From Bradyrhizobium uaiense (lineage in GTDB: Bacteria; Pseudomonadota; Alphaproteobacteria; Rhizobiales; Xanthobacteraceae): a DNA stretch of 64,000 nt. Positions 49,058 to 58,307 of the stretch are shown piece by piece. A model generated the notes under the pieces. The model worked only from the letters and a program-made list of their open reading frames with translations, was not told where the DNA came from and ran no database searches. The position numbers and the translations under genes are program-made. Numbering within the stretch: position 1 is the first letter of the stretch; each line of letters starts with the position of its first letter. Location: NCBI RefSeq assembly GCF_010811875.1, contig NZ_VKHP01000007.1, positions 1 through 64,000 on the forward strand, written 5' to 3'.

Positions 49058-49226
49058 GCAGGGAACCAGCGTCGCCGCCGGTTCGCGCCGTTTCAAGCAC
49101 AGGGCATGGCCGGTTTGCAAGGGCGAAGCGGTGAAGCTTCTGTTCATTGCAAAACTTCTGCGCCAGACTTCGGCCATCACTCCACGTCGGCGCTCCGCCG
49201 CAAGAATCAAGAACCAGGGAGAGACC

Positions 49227-50450
49227 ATGAACGCCCAGACCGCCACCAAGCACGCCGCCAGCCCGACCACCCCATCCCTCCCTCTCGCCAAACCCGAATC
49301 GATCGGGCTGTCGAGCACGCGGCTGCAGGCGATGTCCGATACCTTCAAGCGCGAGGTCGACAAGGGAACCGCACCCGGCTTCACGGTGCTGGTGGCGCGG
49401 CGCGGCCAGATCGGCTGGTTCGACGCGATCGGCCGGCAAGGCCCGACTGCATCTGCGCCGATGACCCATGACTCGATCTTCCGCATCTTCTCGATGACCA
49501 AGCCGATCGTCTCGGTCGGCATCATGCAGCTGCTCGAGGACGGCCACTTCCTGCTCGACGACCCCGTCGCGAAGTTCATCCCGGAATTCGCCGAGACCAA
49601 GGTCGGCGTCGAACGCGACGGTAAGCTTGAGCTCGTTCCCGTGCAGCGGCAGATGACGATCCAGGACCTGCTGCGCCACACGTCCGGGCTCACTTATGAC
49701 CACACCGGCAACGGCCCGGTGCAGCAGCTCTACCAGCAGTCGCGGCTGCGCAGCCGCAAGATCACCAATGCCGAGCACGCCACTATGCTCGCGGCCATGC
49801 CGCTGGTCTGCCAGCCCGGTGCAGAGTGGAACTACAGCCGCTCCACCGACATCCTCGGCCGCATCATCGAAGTCGTCAGCGGCCAGACCCTCGGCGCGTT
49901 CCTCACTGAGCGCATCCTTAGCCCCCTGCAAATGAACGAGACCGCGTTCCACACCGGCGAAGCCAATGCCGGCCGGCTCGCCGAGGCCTTTGCGAACGAT
50001 CCCTGGACCAATGAGAAGGTGCAGTTGTTCAACATGCTGGAGAAGCCGGCGATGGAATCAGGCGGCGGCGGACTGGTTTCGACCACGATGGACTATGCCC
50101 GCTTCGCGCAGATGCTGCTCAATGGCGGTGCGCTCGACGGCACCAGAATCATCGGCCGCAAGACGCTTGCCTTCATGGCCTCCGATCACCTCGGCGCCGG
50201 CGTCAAGGTCCAGGGCACGCTGGTGTCGCCCGGCCACAGCTTCGGCCTCGGCTTCGCCGTGCGCATGCAGCAGGGTGTCGCGCCGTTCACCGGGTCGGTC
50301 GGCCAGTACTTCTGGAGCGGCATGGCCGGCACGTTCTTCTGGATCGATCCGAGCGAAGACCTGATCGTGGTCTTCATGATGCAGGGCCCCGGCCAGCGCG
50401 AATACACCCGCTCGCTGGTGCGCAACGGCGTGTACGCCGCGGTGGAGTGA
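49227..50450 (+). CDS. Serine hydrolase, beta-lactamase class C / esterase family
   Basis: A 407-residue cytoplasmic-looking member (no signal peptide: MNAQTATKHAASPTTPS). The catalytic SxxK is FRIFSMTKPIVSVG. The second element lies in WNYSRSTDILGRIIEV, with Tyr at the YxN position followed by Ser-Arg, and HSFGLGF matches the third (KTG-like) region in esterases such as EstB. GGGAGAG precedes the ATG at 49227. It is more likely an ester or amide hydrolase than a resistance enzyme. It is convergent with the SDR at 50575. Confidence 0.87.
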   Translation: MNAQTATKHAASPTTPSLPLAKPESIGLSSTRLQAMSDTFKREVDKGTAPGFTVLVARRGQIGWFDAIGRQGPTASAPMTHDSIFRIFSMTKPIVSVGIMQLLEDGHFLLDDPVAKFIPEFAETKVGVERDGKLELVPVQRQMTIQDLLRHTSGLTYDHTGNGPVQQLYQQSRLRSRKITNAEHATMLAAMPLVCQPGAEWNYSRSTDILGRIIEVVSGQTLGAFLTERILSPLQMNETAFHTGEANAGRLAEAFANDPWTNEKVQLFNMLEKPAMESGGGGLVSTTMDYARFAQMLLNGGALDGTRIIGRKTLAFMASDHLGAGVKVQGTLVSPGHSFGLGFAVRMQQGVAPFTGSVGQYFWSGMAGTFFWIDPSEDLIVVFMMQGPGQREYTRSLVRNGVYAAVE

Positions 50451-50457
50451 GGCGAGC

Positions 50458-50563
50458 ATTCCGGGGCAGCCCGCAGGGCGGAACCCGGAATCTCGCGCAA
50501 CAACATCGAGATCCCCCGATACGCAATTGCGCATCTGAGGTTCGCGCTGACGCGCCCCGGGAT
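50458..50563. repeat. Intergenic palindromic element between convergent genes
   Basis: ATTCCGGGGC at the left end faces GCCCCGGGAT at the right end (one mismatch). Inside lie further dyads, including ACGCAATTGCG (about 50521-50531). It fills the gap between the serine hydrolase and SDR 3' ends and could act as a bidirectional terminator or REP unit. Only one copy is visible here. Confidence 0.45.
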
Positions 50564-50574
50564 GACGCTTTGCG

Positions 50575-51342
50575 TCAGCTGATCGTCGCGCCGCCGTCGA
50601 TGACGACCGTCTGGCCGGTCATGAAGTCGCCGGCGCGCGAGCCCATGAACACGGCTGCGCCCGCGATCTCGTCCGGCACGCCGATCCGCAGCAGCGGCGA
50701 GCGCGCGGTCGAGGCCTTCAGATTGTCCGGATTGTCCCACAGCGCCTTGGCGAAGTCGGTCTTGATCAGGCCCGGCGCGATGCAGTTCACGCGGATATTG
50801 TGCTTGCCGTACTCGCAAGCCAGGTTGCGCGCGAGCTGCATGTCGGCAGCCTTGGAGATCGCGTAAGCGCCGAGGATGGTCGAGCCCTTCAGGCCGCCGA
50901 TCGAGGACACGATGATGATCGAGCCGTCCTTGCGCTCGATCATCTGCGGCACCACCATCGAGATCAGCCAGTTGTTGGCAACGATGTTGTTGTCGAGGAT
51001 CTTGCGGAACTGATCGTCGGAGATGCCGGCGAGCGGACCGTAATACGGGTTCGACGCCGCGTTGCAGACCAGCACGTCGATCTTGCCGAAGGCGCGGTTG
51101 CTCTCGTCGATCAGGTTCTGCAGATTTTCCTTCGACGAGATGTTCGCGGCGATCGCAACCGCGGTGCCCTTGCCGTAGCTGTCATTGATTTCCTTGGCGA
51201 CCTGGTCGCAGACATCAGCCTTGCGCGAGGAGATCACGACCTTGGCGCCGTGCTCGGCCATCCGCTCGGCGATCGCGCGCCCGATGCCGCGCGTCGAGCC
51301 GGTGATGACGGCGACTTTTCCCTTCATGTCGAACAAGGTCAT
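50575..51342 (-). CDS. SDR-family oxidoreductase
   Basis: A 255-residue classical SDR: VITGSTRGIGRAIAERM (about 13-29), the strand end VCNAASNPYYG (Asn-Ala-Ala in place of NNAG), catalytic Ser in IVSSIGGLKGST, and YAISKAADM (Tyr/Lys). The C-terminal FMTGQTVVIDGGATIS is typical. It follows the histidine phosphatase gene by 75 bases on the same strand. The substrate is unknown; beta-hydroxyacyl-CoA or alcohol oxidation is plausible from the neighbourhood. Confidence 0.9.
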   Translation of the reverse strand: MTLFDMKGKVAVITGSTRGIGRAIAERMAEHGAKVVISSRKADVCDQVAKEINDSYGKGTAVAIAANISSKENLQNLIDESNRAFGKIDVLVCNAASNPYYGPLAGISDDQFRKILDNNIVANNWLISMVVPQMIERKDGSIIIVSSIGGLKGSTILGAYAISKAADMQLARNLACEYGKHNIRVNCIAPGLIKTDFAKALWDNPDNLKASTARSPLLRIGVPDEIAGAAVFMGSRAGDFMTGQTVVIDGGATIS

Positions 51343-51417
51343 GGTTTTCTCCCTGATGTAAGGTGTTTGAATTCTGTGTTGAGCTTAGGCAGCGGTGTCG
51401 TGTTGCGATAGCAGCAA

Positions 51418-52125
51418 TCATGCAAGCTTGCTCGCCGGCCTGACTTCGGGTCCGGACGGCTGGTGCATCGCGGCGTGTCTGGGATCGGCGATCCAGGGCT
51501 GCTGGTTCACCATCGGCAGCCGCCACATCGACAGGTTGGGCGCTGCGATGTGATCGAGCCGCGTCACCGAGACATTGTCGATATCAAACGACAGACCCCG
51601 ATCCGGCTGGCCGCCAAGTGCAAGACCGACCGCGGCCCTGATCACGCCACCATGGCCGACCGCGATGATGTCCTTGCCGGCCTCGGCTGCGGTGATCCGC
51701 ACGATGGTGCGGCAGACGCGGGTGTAGAGATCCATGAAACTCTCGCCGCCGGGCGCAGGCTCGTTGACGTCGGCGAACCACATGCTGCCGGGCGGGCGGC
51801 TGGCGAGAAATGCGGCGCGGTTCATGCCCTGCCACCGGCCGAGATGCAGCTCGGCGAAGTCGCGCTCCTGCGTCATGCCTTGGGGCTTCGGATAGCCGGC
51901 GGCCCAGATCGCATCCGCGGTCTTGTGCGTGCGCTTCAGATTGCTCGAATACCACACGGCGTTGCGCGGCAGCATCTTGGCGACCGCCTCGAACACTTCG
52001 ACATCGCCGGTGTCGCAGTCGATATCCTCCTGCCCGTAGATGTTGCCGCCGTCGCTGCGCACCGGCGCATGACGAACCCACCACCACCGCGTCACCGTCA
52101 CGTTAGGCTTCTCTGGATTGGACAT
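51418..52125 (-). CDS. Histidine phosphatase superfamily protein
   Basis: A 235-residue member of the phosphoglycerate-mutase-like branch. The phospho-acceptor His is in WWWVRHAPVRSD (RHAP rather than the common RHG), with SSNLKRTHKTADAI, the acid Glu region DFAELHLGRWQGMNRAAF, and the second His in AVGHGGVIRAAVGLAL. It removes phosphate from an unknown small substrate. The intergenic region up to the divergent SDR (52126-52264) probably contains both promoters. It and the SDR at 50575 look like one operon. Confidence 0.88.
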   Translation of the reverse strand: MSNPEKPNVTVTRWWWVRHAPVRSDGGNIYGQEDIDCDTGDVEVFEAVAKMLPRNAVWYSSNLKRTHKTADAIWAAGYPKPQGMTQERDFAELHLGRWQGMNRAAFLASRPPGSMWFADVNEPAPGGESFMDLYTRVCRTIVRITAAEAGKDIIAVGHGGVIRAAVGLALGGQPDRGLSFDIDNVSVTRLDHIAAPNLSMWRLPMVNQQPWIADPRHAAMHQPSGPEVRPASKLA

Positions 52126-52264
52126 CGGATGAGCCCTTCAATAGTGTCCCGTCACGCTGTACGTCACGCCGCACATCGTCTCAAGTGCTTCTGACGTTTG
52201 AAATTTTGTTTGAATTCCGTCGCGCGGCAGGCGTGCCACGGATCATGTGAACAGGGAGAAACTC

Positions 52265-53050
52265 ATGGGCCGCCTCGAAGGCAAATCCGTCATCATCACC
52301 GGCGCAGGAAGCGGCATCGGCCGCGCCGCCTCGCTGCTGTTCACGAAGGAAGGCGCCAAGCTGATCGCGGTCGATCGCACCGATGGCGTCAACGAAACCG
52401 CCAGGCTGGTGCGCGATGCCGGCGGCACCGTCGAAGCCGTCACCGCCGATGCCGGATCGGAGAGCGACGTGAAGGCCTTCATCGAGAAGGCGGTTTCGAA
52501 GTACGGCAAGCTCGATGCGATCTGGGCCAATGCCGGCGTCAGCGGCGGCCTCGTGCCGCTGGCCGACCAGACTCCGGAACATTGGCAGGAGGTGCTGCGC
52601 GTCAATCTGATCGGCCCGTTCCTCGCGATCAAGCATTCGATCCCGCACATGACCAGGCAGGGATCCGGCTCGATCGTCTGCACCGCATCGGTCGCGGGCC
52701 TGAAGTCCGGCGCCAGCGGACATCCCTACGGCGCGAGCAAGGCCGGCGTCATCAGCCTGGTGCAGACCACCGCCTACTCGCTCTCCGGCACCGGCGTGCG
52801 CATCAATGCGGTCTGCCCGGGCCTGATCGAAACCGGCATGACCAAGCCAGTGTTCGATCGCGCCAAGGAGCGCGGCACCCAGGACAAGATCGGCCAGCTC
52901 AATCCGCTGAAGCGCCCCGGCCAGCCGCACGAGCTCGCAGCAATGGGATTGTTCCTGGTGAGCGACGAGGCGTCCTACGTCAACGGCCAGGCCATCCCCG
53001 TCGACGGCGGCCTCACCGCATCGATGCCGTATACGGGCAAGCCGATCTAG
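52265..53050 (+). CDS. SDR-family oxidoreductase
   Basis: A 261-residue SDR: MGRLEGKSVIITGAGSGIGRAASLLF, the cofactor Asp region AVDRTDGVNET (NAD preference likely from the Asp after strand 2), WANAGVSGG, catalytic VCTASVAGLKSGASGHPYGASKAG and the end VNGQAIPVDGGLTASMPY. The ATG at 52265 has AGGGAG nine bases upstream; a GTG at 52247 is less likely. It is divergent from the phosphatase-SDR pair. Confidence 0.9.
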   Translation: MGRLEGKSVIITGAGSGIGRAASLLFTKEGAKLIAVDRTDGVNETARLVRDAGGTVEAVTADAGSESDVKAFIEKAVSKYGKLDAIWANAGVSGGLVPLADQTPEHWQEVLRVNLIGPFLAIKHSIPHMTRQGSGSIVCTASVAGLKSGASGHPYGASKAGVISLVQTTAYSLSGTGVRINAVCPGLIETGMTKPVFDRAKERGTQDKIGQLNPLKRPGQPHELAAMGLFLVSDEASYVNGQAIPVDGGLTASMPYTGKPI

Positions 53051-53107
53051 CAACGGTGTTCTCCAGTGGTCATCCCAGCGACGGCCCGGACGACTCTACA
53101 TTCACAA

Positions 53108-53233
53108 CGTCGTCCCGGCGAAAGCCGGGACCCATAACCACAGGGTTGTGTTGTTGGAAACACGCCGTGGCCACAGCATCACGTAACAATTCGCATCTTG
53201 GGGTAATGGGTCCCGGCTTTCGCCGGGACGACG
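53108..53233. repeat. Palindromic repeat, copy 3 of the CCATAACC family
   Basis: 32-nt arms at 53108-53139 and 53202-53233 are inverted with a single mismatch (GGTTATGGG against GGTAATGGG). The arm hairpin is CCGGCGAAAGCCGG. The spacer has a GTTGTG/TTGTTG block and a CGTGGCCA block shared with copies 1 and 2. It lies between the SDR and the ArgE-like gene. Confidence 0.85.
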
Positions 53234-53297
53234 CGGAGTGTGAGACGCGGCCTGCGATTCATACGCCAGCATCCTCGCGGCATCTTCGTCCGAGTGC

Positions 53298-53338
53298 GTA
53301 GAATGGGCAAAGGCGCGTATGCGCCGTGCCCACCCTAC
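53298..53338. repeat. Short palindromic repeat, GTAGAATGGGCA type
   Basis: GTAGAATGGGCA and TGCCCACCCTAC face each other around GGCGCGTATGCGCC, itself a dyad. A related hairpin, GATGGGTTTCGCTGCGC with TACCCATC (53398-53424), follows 60 bases on and matches the units at 54726-54800. The 485-bp gap 53051-53535 is therefore made up mostly of repeats. Confidence 0.6.
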
Positions 53339-53535
53339 GGTTCTACGCATCACTCGCGTTCTGGCGACATGGTCGTGCCTCCGCGCGGATCAAAGTCGAT
53401 GGGTTTCGCTGCGCTCTACCCATCTTGCGCCCCGGCCCGGCCCGGATATTGCTTGGCCCCGGCGGGCAAACCAGCTGTTATACTTCGCTGGCAAGATCGC
53501 CCGCAGATCCACAATCCCTGCAAAACGAACAGGCA

Positions 53536-54705
53536 ATGCAAAATCAACGTCCCGACCGTATCCGCAAGCTATTGGCTGACCTCGTCGCGTTCGACACGGT
53601 CAGCGACCGCAGCAACCTGCCTTTGATCGATTACATCGAGCGCTATCTCGCCTCGCTTGGCGTCGGCAGTCAGCGCATCGTCGATGACACCGGACAGAAG
53701 TCCTCGCTGTGGGTCACGGTCGGCCCCGAGGACCGAGCGGGCCTGGCTCTGTCGGGGCATACCGATGTCGTGCCGGTGGCGGGACAGGTCTGGACCCACA
53801 ACCCGTTCGAACTGGTCGAACGCGATGGGCGGCTGTACGGCCGCGGCACCACCGACATGAAGGGCTTTGTCGCGGTCTGTCTCGCGATGGTTCCGGAAAT
53901 GCTCGCGGCCGATCTGAAGACGCCGATCAATCTTGCAATCTCGTATGACGAGGAGATCGGTTGCGTCGGCGTGCGGCCGATGCTGCGCGAGGTCGCACGC
54001 AAGCCGATCAGGCCGCTCGGCTGTTTCGTCGGCGAGCCGACCCAGATGCAGGTGATTATCGGGCACAAGGGCAAGCACGGCGTGCGCGCCACGTTCCGCG
54101 GGCTCGCGCGCCACTCCTCGATCGCACCCGACGGCGTCAACGCCATCGAATTCGCCGCCGATCTGATCACGGAAATCCGCCGCCGCGCCGTGTTGCTCGC
54201 AGCGGATGCCGAACAAGGCAGTCTCTACGACGTCCCGCACTCGACCCTGCTGACCAGCATCGTGCACGGCGGCGCCGCGCTCAACATCGTGCCCGATCAG
54301 TGCATCGTCGAATTCGAATGCCGCGGCATCGGCATCACCGAGTCCCGAGAGGTGACGGACGCGATCGTCGCCTGGGCCAAGGCCGAGATCGAGCCGGCAA
54401 TGCGCAAGCGGCATCCCGACTGCGGCATCGATTTCGAGGAGATCCTCGATTACCCCGCGCTCGACACCGCCGCAGACGCTGCCATCGTCACGCTCGCCAA
54501 GCAATTTGCCAGCCGCAACGACCACGCCAAGGTCGCGTTCGGCACCGAGGCCAGCCTGTTCGTCAGCATGGCGGACGTGCCGTCCGTCGTGGTGGGCCCC
54601 GGCTCGATCGCGCAGGCGCATACGCCGGATGAGTTCGTGGAGATGTCGCAGCTCGTGGCTTGCGGCGATTTCGTCGCGCGGCTGATCGCGCATTGCGCGA
54701 AGTAA
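53536..54705 (+). CDS. argE: Acetylornithine deacetylase / M20-family metallohydrolase
   Basis: A 389-residue M20 enzyme: metal ligands in GHTDVVPVAGQVW, RGTTDMKGFVAVC (bridging Asp), the catalytic Glu pair YDEEIGC, and AFGTEASLF. The lid region has GHKGKHGVRATFRGLARHSS. The start MQNQRPDRIRKLLADLVAFDTVSDRSNLPLI matches ArgE-type enzymes that split N-acetylornithine to ornithine and acetate. It is isolated from other arginine genes, so a different N-acyl amino acid is possible. Upstream codons in frame from 53326 lie in repeat DNA and are not used. Confidence 0.85.
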   Translation: MQNQRPDRIRKLLADLVAFDTVSDRSNLPLIDYIERYLASLGVGSQRIVDDTGQKSSLWVTVGPEDRAGLALSGHTDVVPVAGQVWTHNPFELVERDGRLYGRGTTDMKGFVAVCLAMVPEMLAADLKTPINLAISYDEEIGCVGVRPMLREVARKPIRPLGCFVGEPTQMQVIIGHKGKHGVRATFRGLARHSSIAPDGVNAIEFAADLITEIRRRAVLLAADAEQGSLYDVPHSTLLTSIVHGGAALNIVPDQCIVEFECRGIGITESREVTDAIVAWAKAEIEPAMRKRHPDCGIDFEEILDYPALDTAADAAIVTLAKQFASRNDHAKVAFGTEASLFVSMADVPSVVVGPGSIAQAHTPDEFVEMSQLVACGDFVARLIAHCAK

Positions 54706-54725
54706 CTCGGTGGGTGATTGCGTAG

Positions 54726-54800
54726 GATGGGTAGGGCGAAGCGAAACCCATCCCCTTGTATCCGCGGCGCGATGATGGGTTTCGCTGCGCTCCACCCATC
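54726..54800. repeat. Inverted pair of GATGGGTTTCGC repeats
   Basis: Unit A (54726-54752) and unit B (54774-54800) are near-exact reverse complements, each a 27-nt piece running between GATGGG and CCCATC. They fold into one long hairpin between the convergent argE-like and EamA genes and may end both transcripts. Unit B matches 53398-53424 at all but one position. Confidence 0.7.
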
Positions 54801-54818
54801 CTGCGGATCATCTATGGA

Positions 54819-55733
54819 TCACAGCCCATCGGGCGGCAACCCCGGCCCCGTCGCGGCGGGTCGGAGCTTGTCGCGCTTGCGCTCGCGGTAGAAGGCGTAC
54901 AGGCCGGAAGCGACGATGATCGCAGCGCCCGCGAGCATCGGGCCGTCGGGCCTGTGGCCGAAGGCGAGATAGCCCGTGAGCATCGCCCACGGCAGCGCGG
55001 TGTAGCGGAACGGCGCCACTGCCGAGATGTCGCCGGTGCGCAGCGACACGATGATGCATTGATAGCCGATCAGGATCAGCACCGCCGCGAATGCGAGGAG
55101 GCCGAGCGCGTGGCCGGACGGCGCCTTCCAGCCGCCGAGCGGCACCAGCACGACGGCGCCCGCCGTCGTCACCGTCACGGTGGTGAGCAGCGTGATGAAC
55201 ACGGTCGGCAGGTTCTTCGGGATGCGGCGGGTGGCGAGATCGCGCACCGCGCAGAAGCCGACCGAGGCCAGCGCGAGCAGCGCAGCCTGGCTGAAGCCCT
55301 CCGCGCCGGGCCGGACGATCACCAGCACGCCGATGAAGCCGGCCGCGATCGCAAGCCAGCGCCGCCAGCCGACCGGCTCGCCCAACACCAGCGCCGCGCC
55401 CAATGTGATGACCAGCGGCAGCGCCTGGAAGATCGCCGACGCGTTGGCGAGCGGGATCTGCGCGATCGCCGAGAGATAGGTCAGCGTGCCGCCGATCTCG
55501 CCGAGCACGCGCAGGCCGACCGGCCAGATCAACAACGCGCTGAAGCTGCGGAGCGCATCGCGGTGCCAGGCGAGCGCTGCGACCAACACCATTGCGACCA
55601 GGCCGCGGACGAGCAGTATCTCCCCGATGTTGAGGTCCACCGACACCGCTTTGGTGATGGTGTCGTTGACCGTGAAGCTGGCCATGGCCGCAGCCATGAA
55701 CAGGCTGCCGCGAAGATTCGGGGAAAGGGGCAA
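54819..55733 (-). CDS. EamA-family (DMT) transporter
   Basis: A 304-residue membrane protein with about ten helices and the duplicated EamA fold: SLFMAAAMASFTVNDTITKAV opens the first half, LANASAIFQALPLVITLGAALVLGEPVGWRRWLAIAAGFIGVLVIVRPG closes it, and APFRYTALPWAMLTGYLAFGHRPDGPMLAGAAIIVASGLYAFYRE closes the second. It probably exports metabolites or amino acids. It is 154 bases downstream of the kinase gene, possibly in the same operon. Confidence 0.9.
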   Translation of the reverse strand: MPLSPNLRGSLFMAAAMASFTVNDTITKAVSVDLNIGEILLVRGLVAMVLVAALAWHRDALRSFSALLIWPVGLRVLGEIGGTLTYLSAIAQIPLANASAIFQALPLVITLGAALVLGEPVGWRRWLAIAAGFIGVLVIVRPGAEGFSQAALLALASVGFCAVRDLATRRIPKNLPTVFITLLTTVTVTTAGAVVLVPLGGWKAPSGHALGLLAFAAVLILIGYQCIIVSLRTGDISAVAPFRYTALPWAMLTGYLAFGHRPDGPMLAGAAIIVASGLYAFYRERKRDKLRPAATGPGLPPDGL

Positions 55734-55887
55734 AATGAAAGTGTCCGATCAGGACCAGGGCGGGCGTTGACCGGACTGACTTGCCAAAGCGGCGTCGCGA
55801 ACTCAAGTCACAGATGGCTACAATCCGGAAACATGCCGCATGACGCAGAAGCGGGCGAACCCTGGGGGATCGCGCCGCATTCTCGGA

Positions 55888-56946
55888 TCAGGTTGCGCCG
55901 GCCTTCTGCGCGTATTCCCACGAGGCCTTCGACAACGGCACGGTGCGCGCGGCCGACTCGAGCGCCTTGGCATTCGCGGCGGTGCCGTCGCGGACGCGGC
56001 CCGCAATGCCCTGCGTGATGCCGGCGAGGCGGAACAGATTGTAGGAGAAGTACCAGTTCAGATCCGGCACAGCCATGCCGGTGACGTTGCAATAGATCTG
56101 CGCGGCTTCGTCCTGGCTCGGAATGTTCAACGCCTTGAGATCGGCATTGGCAAGGCCCGGCATCGTCCACTGCATCAGCAGATAGGTGAAGTCGGCCATG
56201 GGATCGCCGAGCGTCGACAATTCCCAATCCAGCACCGCCTGCACCCGCGGCTCGGTGGCGTGGAAGATCATGTTGTCGAGCCGATAGTCGCCATGCACGA
56301 CCGAGACGCGCTTCTGCTCCGGCACCGTCCTCGGCAGCCACTCGGCGAGCTTCTCGAACTCCGGAATATGCTGCGTCTCGGACGCACGATACTGCTTGGT
56401 CCAGCGATCGACCTGGCGCGCAAAATAATTGCCGGGCTTGCCGAAATCGCCAAGGCCGATCTTTTCGGGATCGAGGATGTGCAGCTTGGCCAGCGTCTCG
56501 ATCTTGCTGGTGAAGATCTTGCGCCGCGCGTCCGGCTCCTGGCTCGGCAGCGTCGGATCCCAGAACACCCGCCCCTCCTCCATCGACATGATGTAGAAGG
56601 CCGAGCCGATCACCGCATCGTCGGTGCACAGTGCGTAGGCTTTCGCGACCGGGAAATTCTGCTTGCCGAGCGCCGCGATGACGCGGAACTCGCGATCCAC
56701 CGCATGAGCCGACGGCAACAATTTACCGAACGGCCGGCGGCGCATCACATAGTTGCGGCCGGGGGTTTCGAGCTTGTAGGTCGGGTTGGACTGGCCACCC
56801 TTGAACTGCAGGACCTTGAGCGGGCCCTGATAGCCCTCGACGTGCTCCTTCATCCAGGCATCGAGGCTCGCCTCGTTGACGCGATGACGCTCCTCGACTT
56901 CCCGTGTTCCGGAAAATTCTTCGTCTTTCCTGACGCCGTCCGCCAC
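55888..56946 (-). CDS. APH-like phosphotransferase, ACAD10/11- or LvaA-like kinase
   Basis: A 352-residue kinase-fold protein: N-lobe LKVLQFKGGQSNPTYKLETPGRNYVMRRRPFGKLLPSAHAVDREFRVI, catalytic VVHGDYRLDNMIF, metal Asp in AVLDWELSTLGDPMADFTYLL. This is the acyl-CoA-dehydrogenase-associated branch fused to ACAD in mammalian ACAD10/ACAD11. In Pseudomonas LvaA, a protein of this type phosphorylates the 4-hydroxyl of 4-hydroxyacyl-CoA. It lies 128 bases after the acyl-CoA dehydrogenase on the same strand, with a hairpin between them. Confidence 0.88.
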   Translation of the reverse strand: MADGVRKDEEFSGTREVEERHRVNEASLDAWMKEHVEGYQGPLKVLQFKGGQSNPTYKLETPGRNYVMRRRPFGKLLPSAHAVDREFRVIAALGKQNFPVAKAYALCTDDAVIGSAFYIMSMEEGRVFWDPTLPSQEPDARRKIFTSKIETLAKLHILDPEKIGLGDFGKPGNYFARQVDRWTKQYRASETQHIPEFEKLAEWLPRTVPEQKRVSVVHGDYRLDNMIFHATEPRVQAVLDWELSTLGDPMADFTYLLMQWTMPGLANADLKALNIPSQDEAAQIYCNVTGMAVPDLNWYFSYNLFRLAGITQGIAGRVRDGTAANAKALESAARTVPLSKASWEYAQKAGAT

Positions 56947-56992
56947 GATGACGCTCCCTCAGTTTTTATGGAGAGCCGTCCGGCGCTCCCTC

Positions 56993-57018
56993 GATCAGGC
57001 TGGCACGCCAGCCTGATC
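56993..57018 (-). promoter_or_regulatory. Hairpin between the acyl-CoA dehydrogenase and kinase genes
   Basis: A perfect 12-bp dyad GATCAGGCTGGC / GCCAGCCTGATC with a two-base loop. It has no U run on the minus strand, so it may protect the upstream cistron or partly terminate. Confidence 0.5.
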
Positions 57019-57074
57019 TCGCTTTTCATTCTGAGCACGATGTGCGCGCGAACGCCATGCGTTCCGCATCATGT

Positions 57075-58307
57075 TCAGTGCGACGTGTTTGCATACTTCC
57101 GAAGTTCAAGCCTGGCAATGGCGCGATTGTGCACCTCGTCCGGACCGTCGGCGAGCCGCAGCGTGCGGATGTGGGCATAGGCCTTCGCGAGCCCGGCGTC
57201 GTCGGAGACACCGCCGCCGCCAAACGCCTGGATCGCCTGGTCGATGATCTTCAGCGCCATGTTGGGAGCTGCGACCTTGATCATCGCGATCTCGGCCTGC
57301 GCGGTCTTGTTGCCGACCTTGTCCATCATGTCGGCGGCCTTGAGGCACAGCAGGCGGTTCATCTCGATGTCGGTGCGGGCCTCGCCGATGCGCTGCTCCC
57401 AGACCGAGTGCTCGATGATCTTCTTGCCGAACGCGGTGCGTGAGGCGAGCCGCTTCACCATCTTCTCCAGCGCCTCTTCGGCCTGGCCGATGGTGCGCAT
57501 GCAGTGATGGATGCGGCCCGGGCCGAGACGGCCCTGCGCAATCTCGAAGCCACGGCCTTCGCCGAGCAGGATGTTTTCCTTCGGCACCCGGACGTTCTCG
57601 AGCAGCACCTGGGCGTGGCCGTGCGGTGCATCGTCGAAGCCGAATACCGGCAGCATCTTCTCGACCTTGATGCCGGGCGTGTCGAGCGGCACCAGGATCT
57701 GCGACTGCTGCTGGTGCTTGGCGGCGTTGAAGTCGGTCTTGCCCATCAGGATCGCGACCTTGCAACGGGGATCGCCGACGCCCGACGACCACCATTTGCG
57801 ACCGTTGATGACGTAGTGATCGCCGTCCTTCTCGATCCGGGTCTCGATGTTGGTGGCGTCAGAGGATGCAACCGCCGGCTCGGTCATCAGGAAGGCGGAG
57901 CGGATCTCGCCGTCCATCAGCGGGCGCAGCCATTTGCGCTTCTGCTCCTTGGTGCCGTAGCGGATGAACACTTCCATGTTGCCGGTATCGGGGGCGGAGC
58001 AGTTGAAGACTTCCGAGGCCCAGGAGATGTGACCCATCTCTTCCGACAGCAGCGCGTATTCGAGATTGGTCAATCCCGCGCCGTGGAATTCGTCGTCCTC
58101 ATGCGAGGACGGCGGCATGAACATGTTCCAGAGGCCCTCGGCCTTCGCCTTCTTCTTCAGATCCTCGAGGATCGGGATCACCTTCCAGCGCGGGCCTTCG
58201 GCATCCTGCTTGTCATAGATCGGCACGGCCGGGCGGACATGCGTTTTCATGAAAACCTGAACGCGCTCCAGCCACTCCTTTTGCTTCGGCGACATCGTGA
58301 AATCCAT
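57075..58307 (-). CDS. Acyl-CoA dehydrogenase (ACAD10/11-, LvaC-like)
   Basis: A 410-residue flavoprotein: [37 protein letters not shown]-contact [81 protein letters not shown] at the C-terminus. The ending [12 protein letters not shown] rather than GTxEIxR-type is that of the ACAD10/11 group, which eliminates phosphate from 4-phosphoacyl-CoA. GAGGAG precedes the ATG at 58307; an earlier in-frame ATG at 58388 is not used. It is divergent from the TetR gene. Confidence 0.9.
   Translation of the reverse strand: MDFTMSPKQKEWLERVQVFMKTHVRPAVPIYDKQDAEGPRWKVIPILEDLKKKAKAEGLWNMFMPPSSHEDDEFHGAGLTNLEYALLSEEMGHISWASEVFNCSAPDTGNMEVFIRYGTKEQKRKWLRPLMDGEIRSAFLMTEPAVASSDATNIETRIEKDGDHYVINGRKWWSSGVGDPRCKVAILMGKTDFNAAKHQQQSQILVPLDTPGIKVEKMLPVFGFDDAPHGHAQVLLENVRVPKENILLGEGRGFEIAQGRLGPGRIHHCMRTIGQAEEALEKMVKRLASRTAFGKKIIEHSVWEQRIGEARTDIEMNRLLCLKAADMMDKVGNKTAQAEIAMIKVAAPNMALKIIDQAIQAFGGGGVSDDAGLAKAYAHIRTLRLADGPDEVHNRAIARLELRKYANTSH

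Noticed and set aside
49227..50450. Beta-lactamase resistance gene
   Set aside because: There is no signal peptide and the YxN and KTG elements are altered, which fits a cytoplasmic esterase or peptidase better.
53051..53535. Possible CRISPR-like array from clustered repeats
   Set aside because: The repeats are palindromic, unequal in length and not separated by uniform spacers. They are dispersed REP-like elements.
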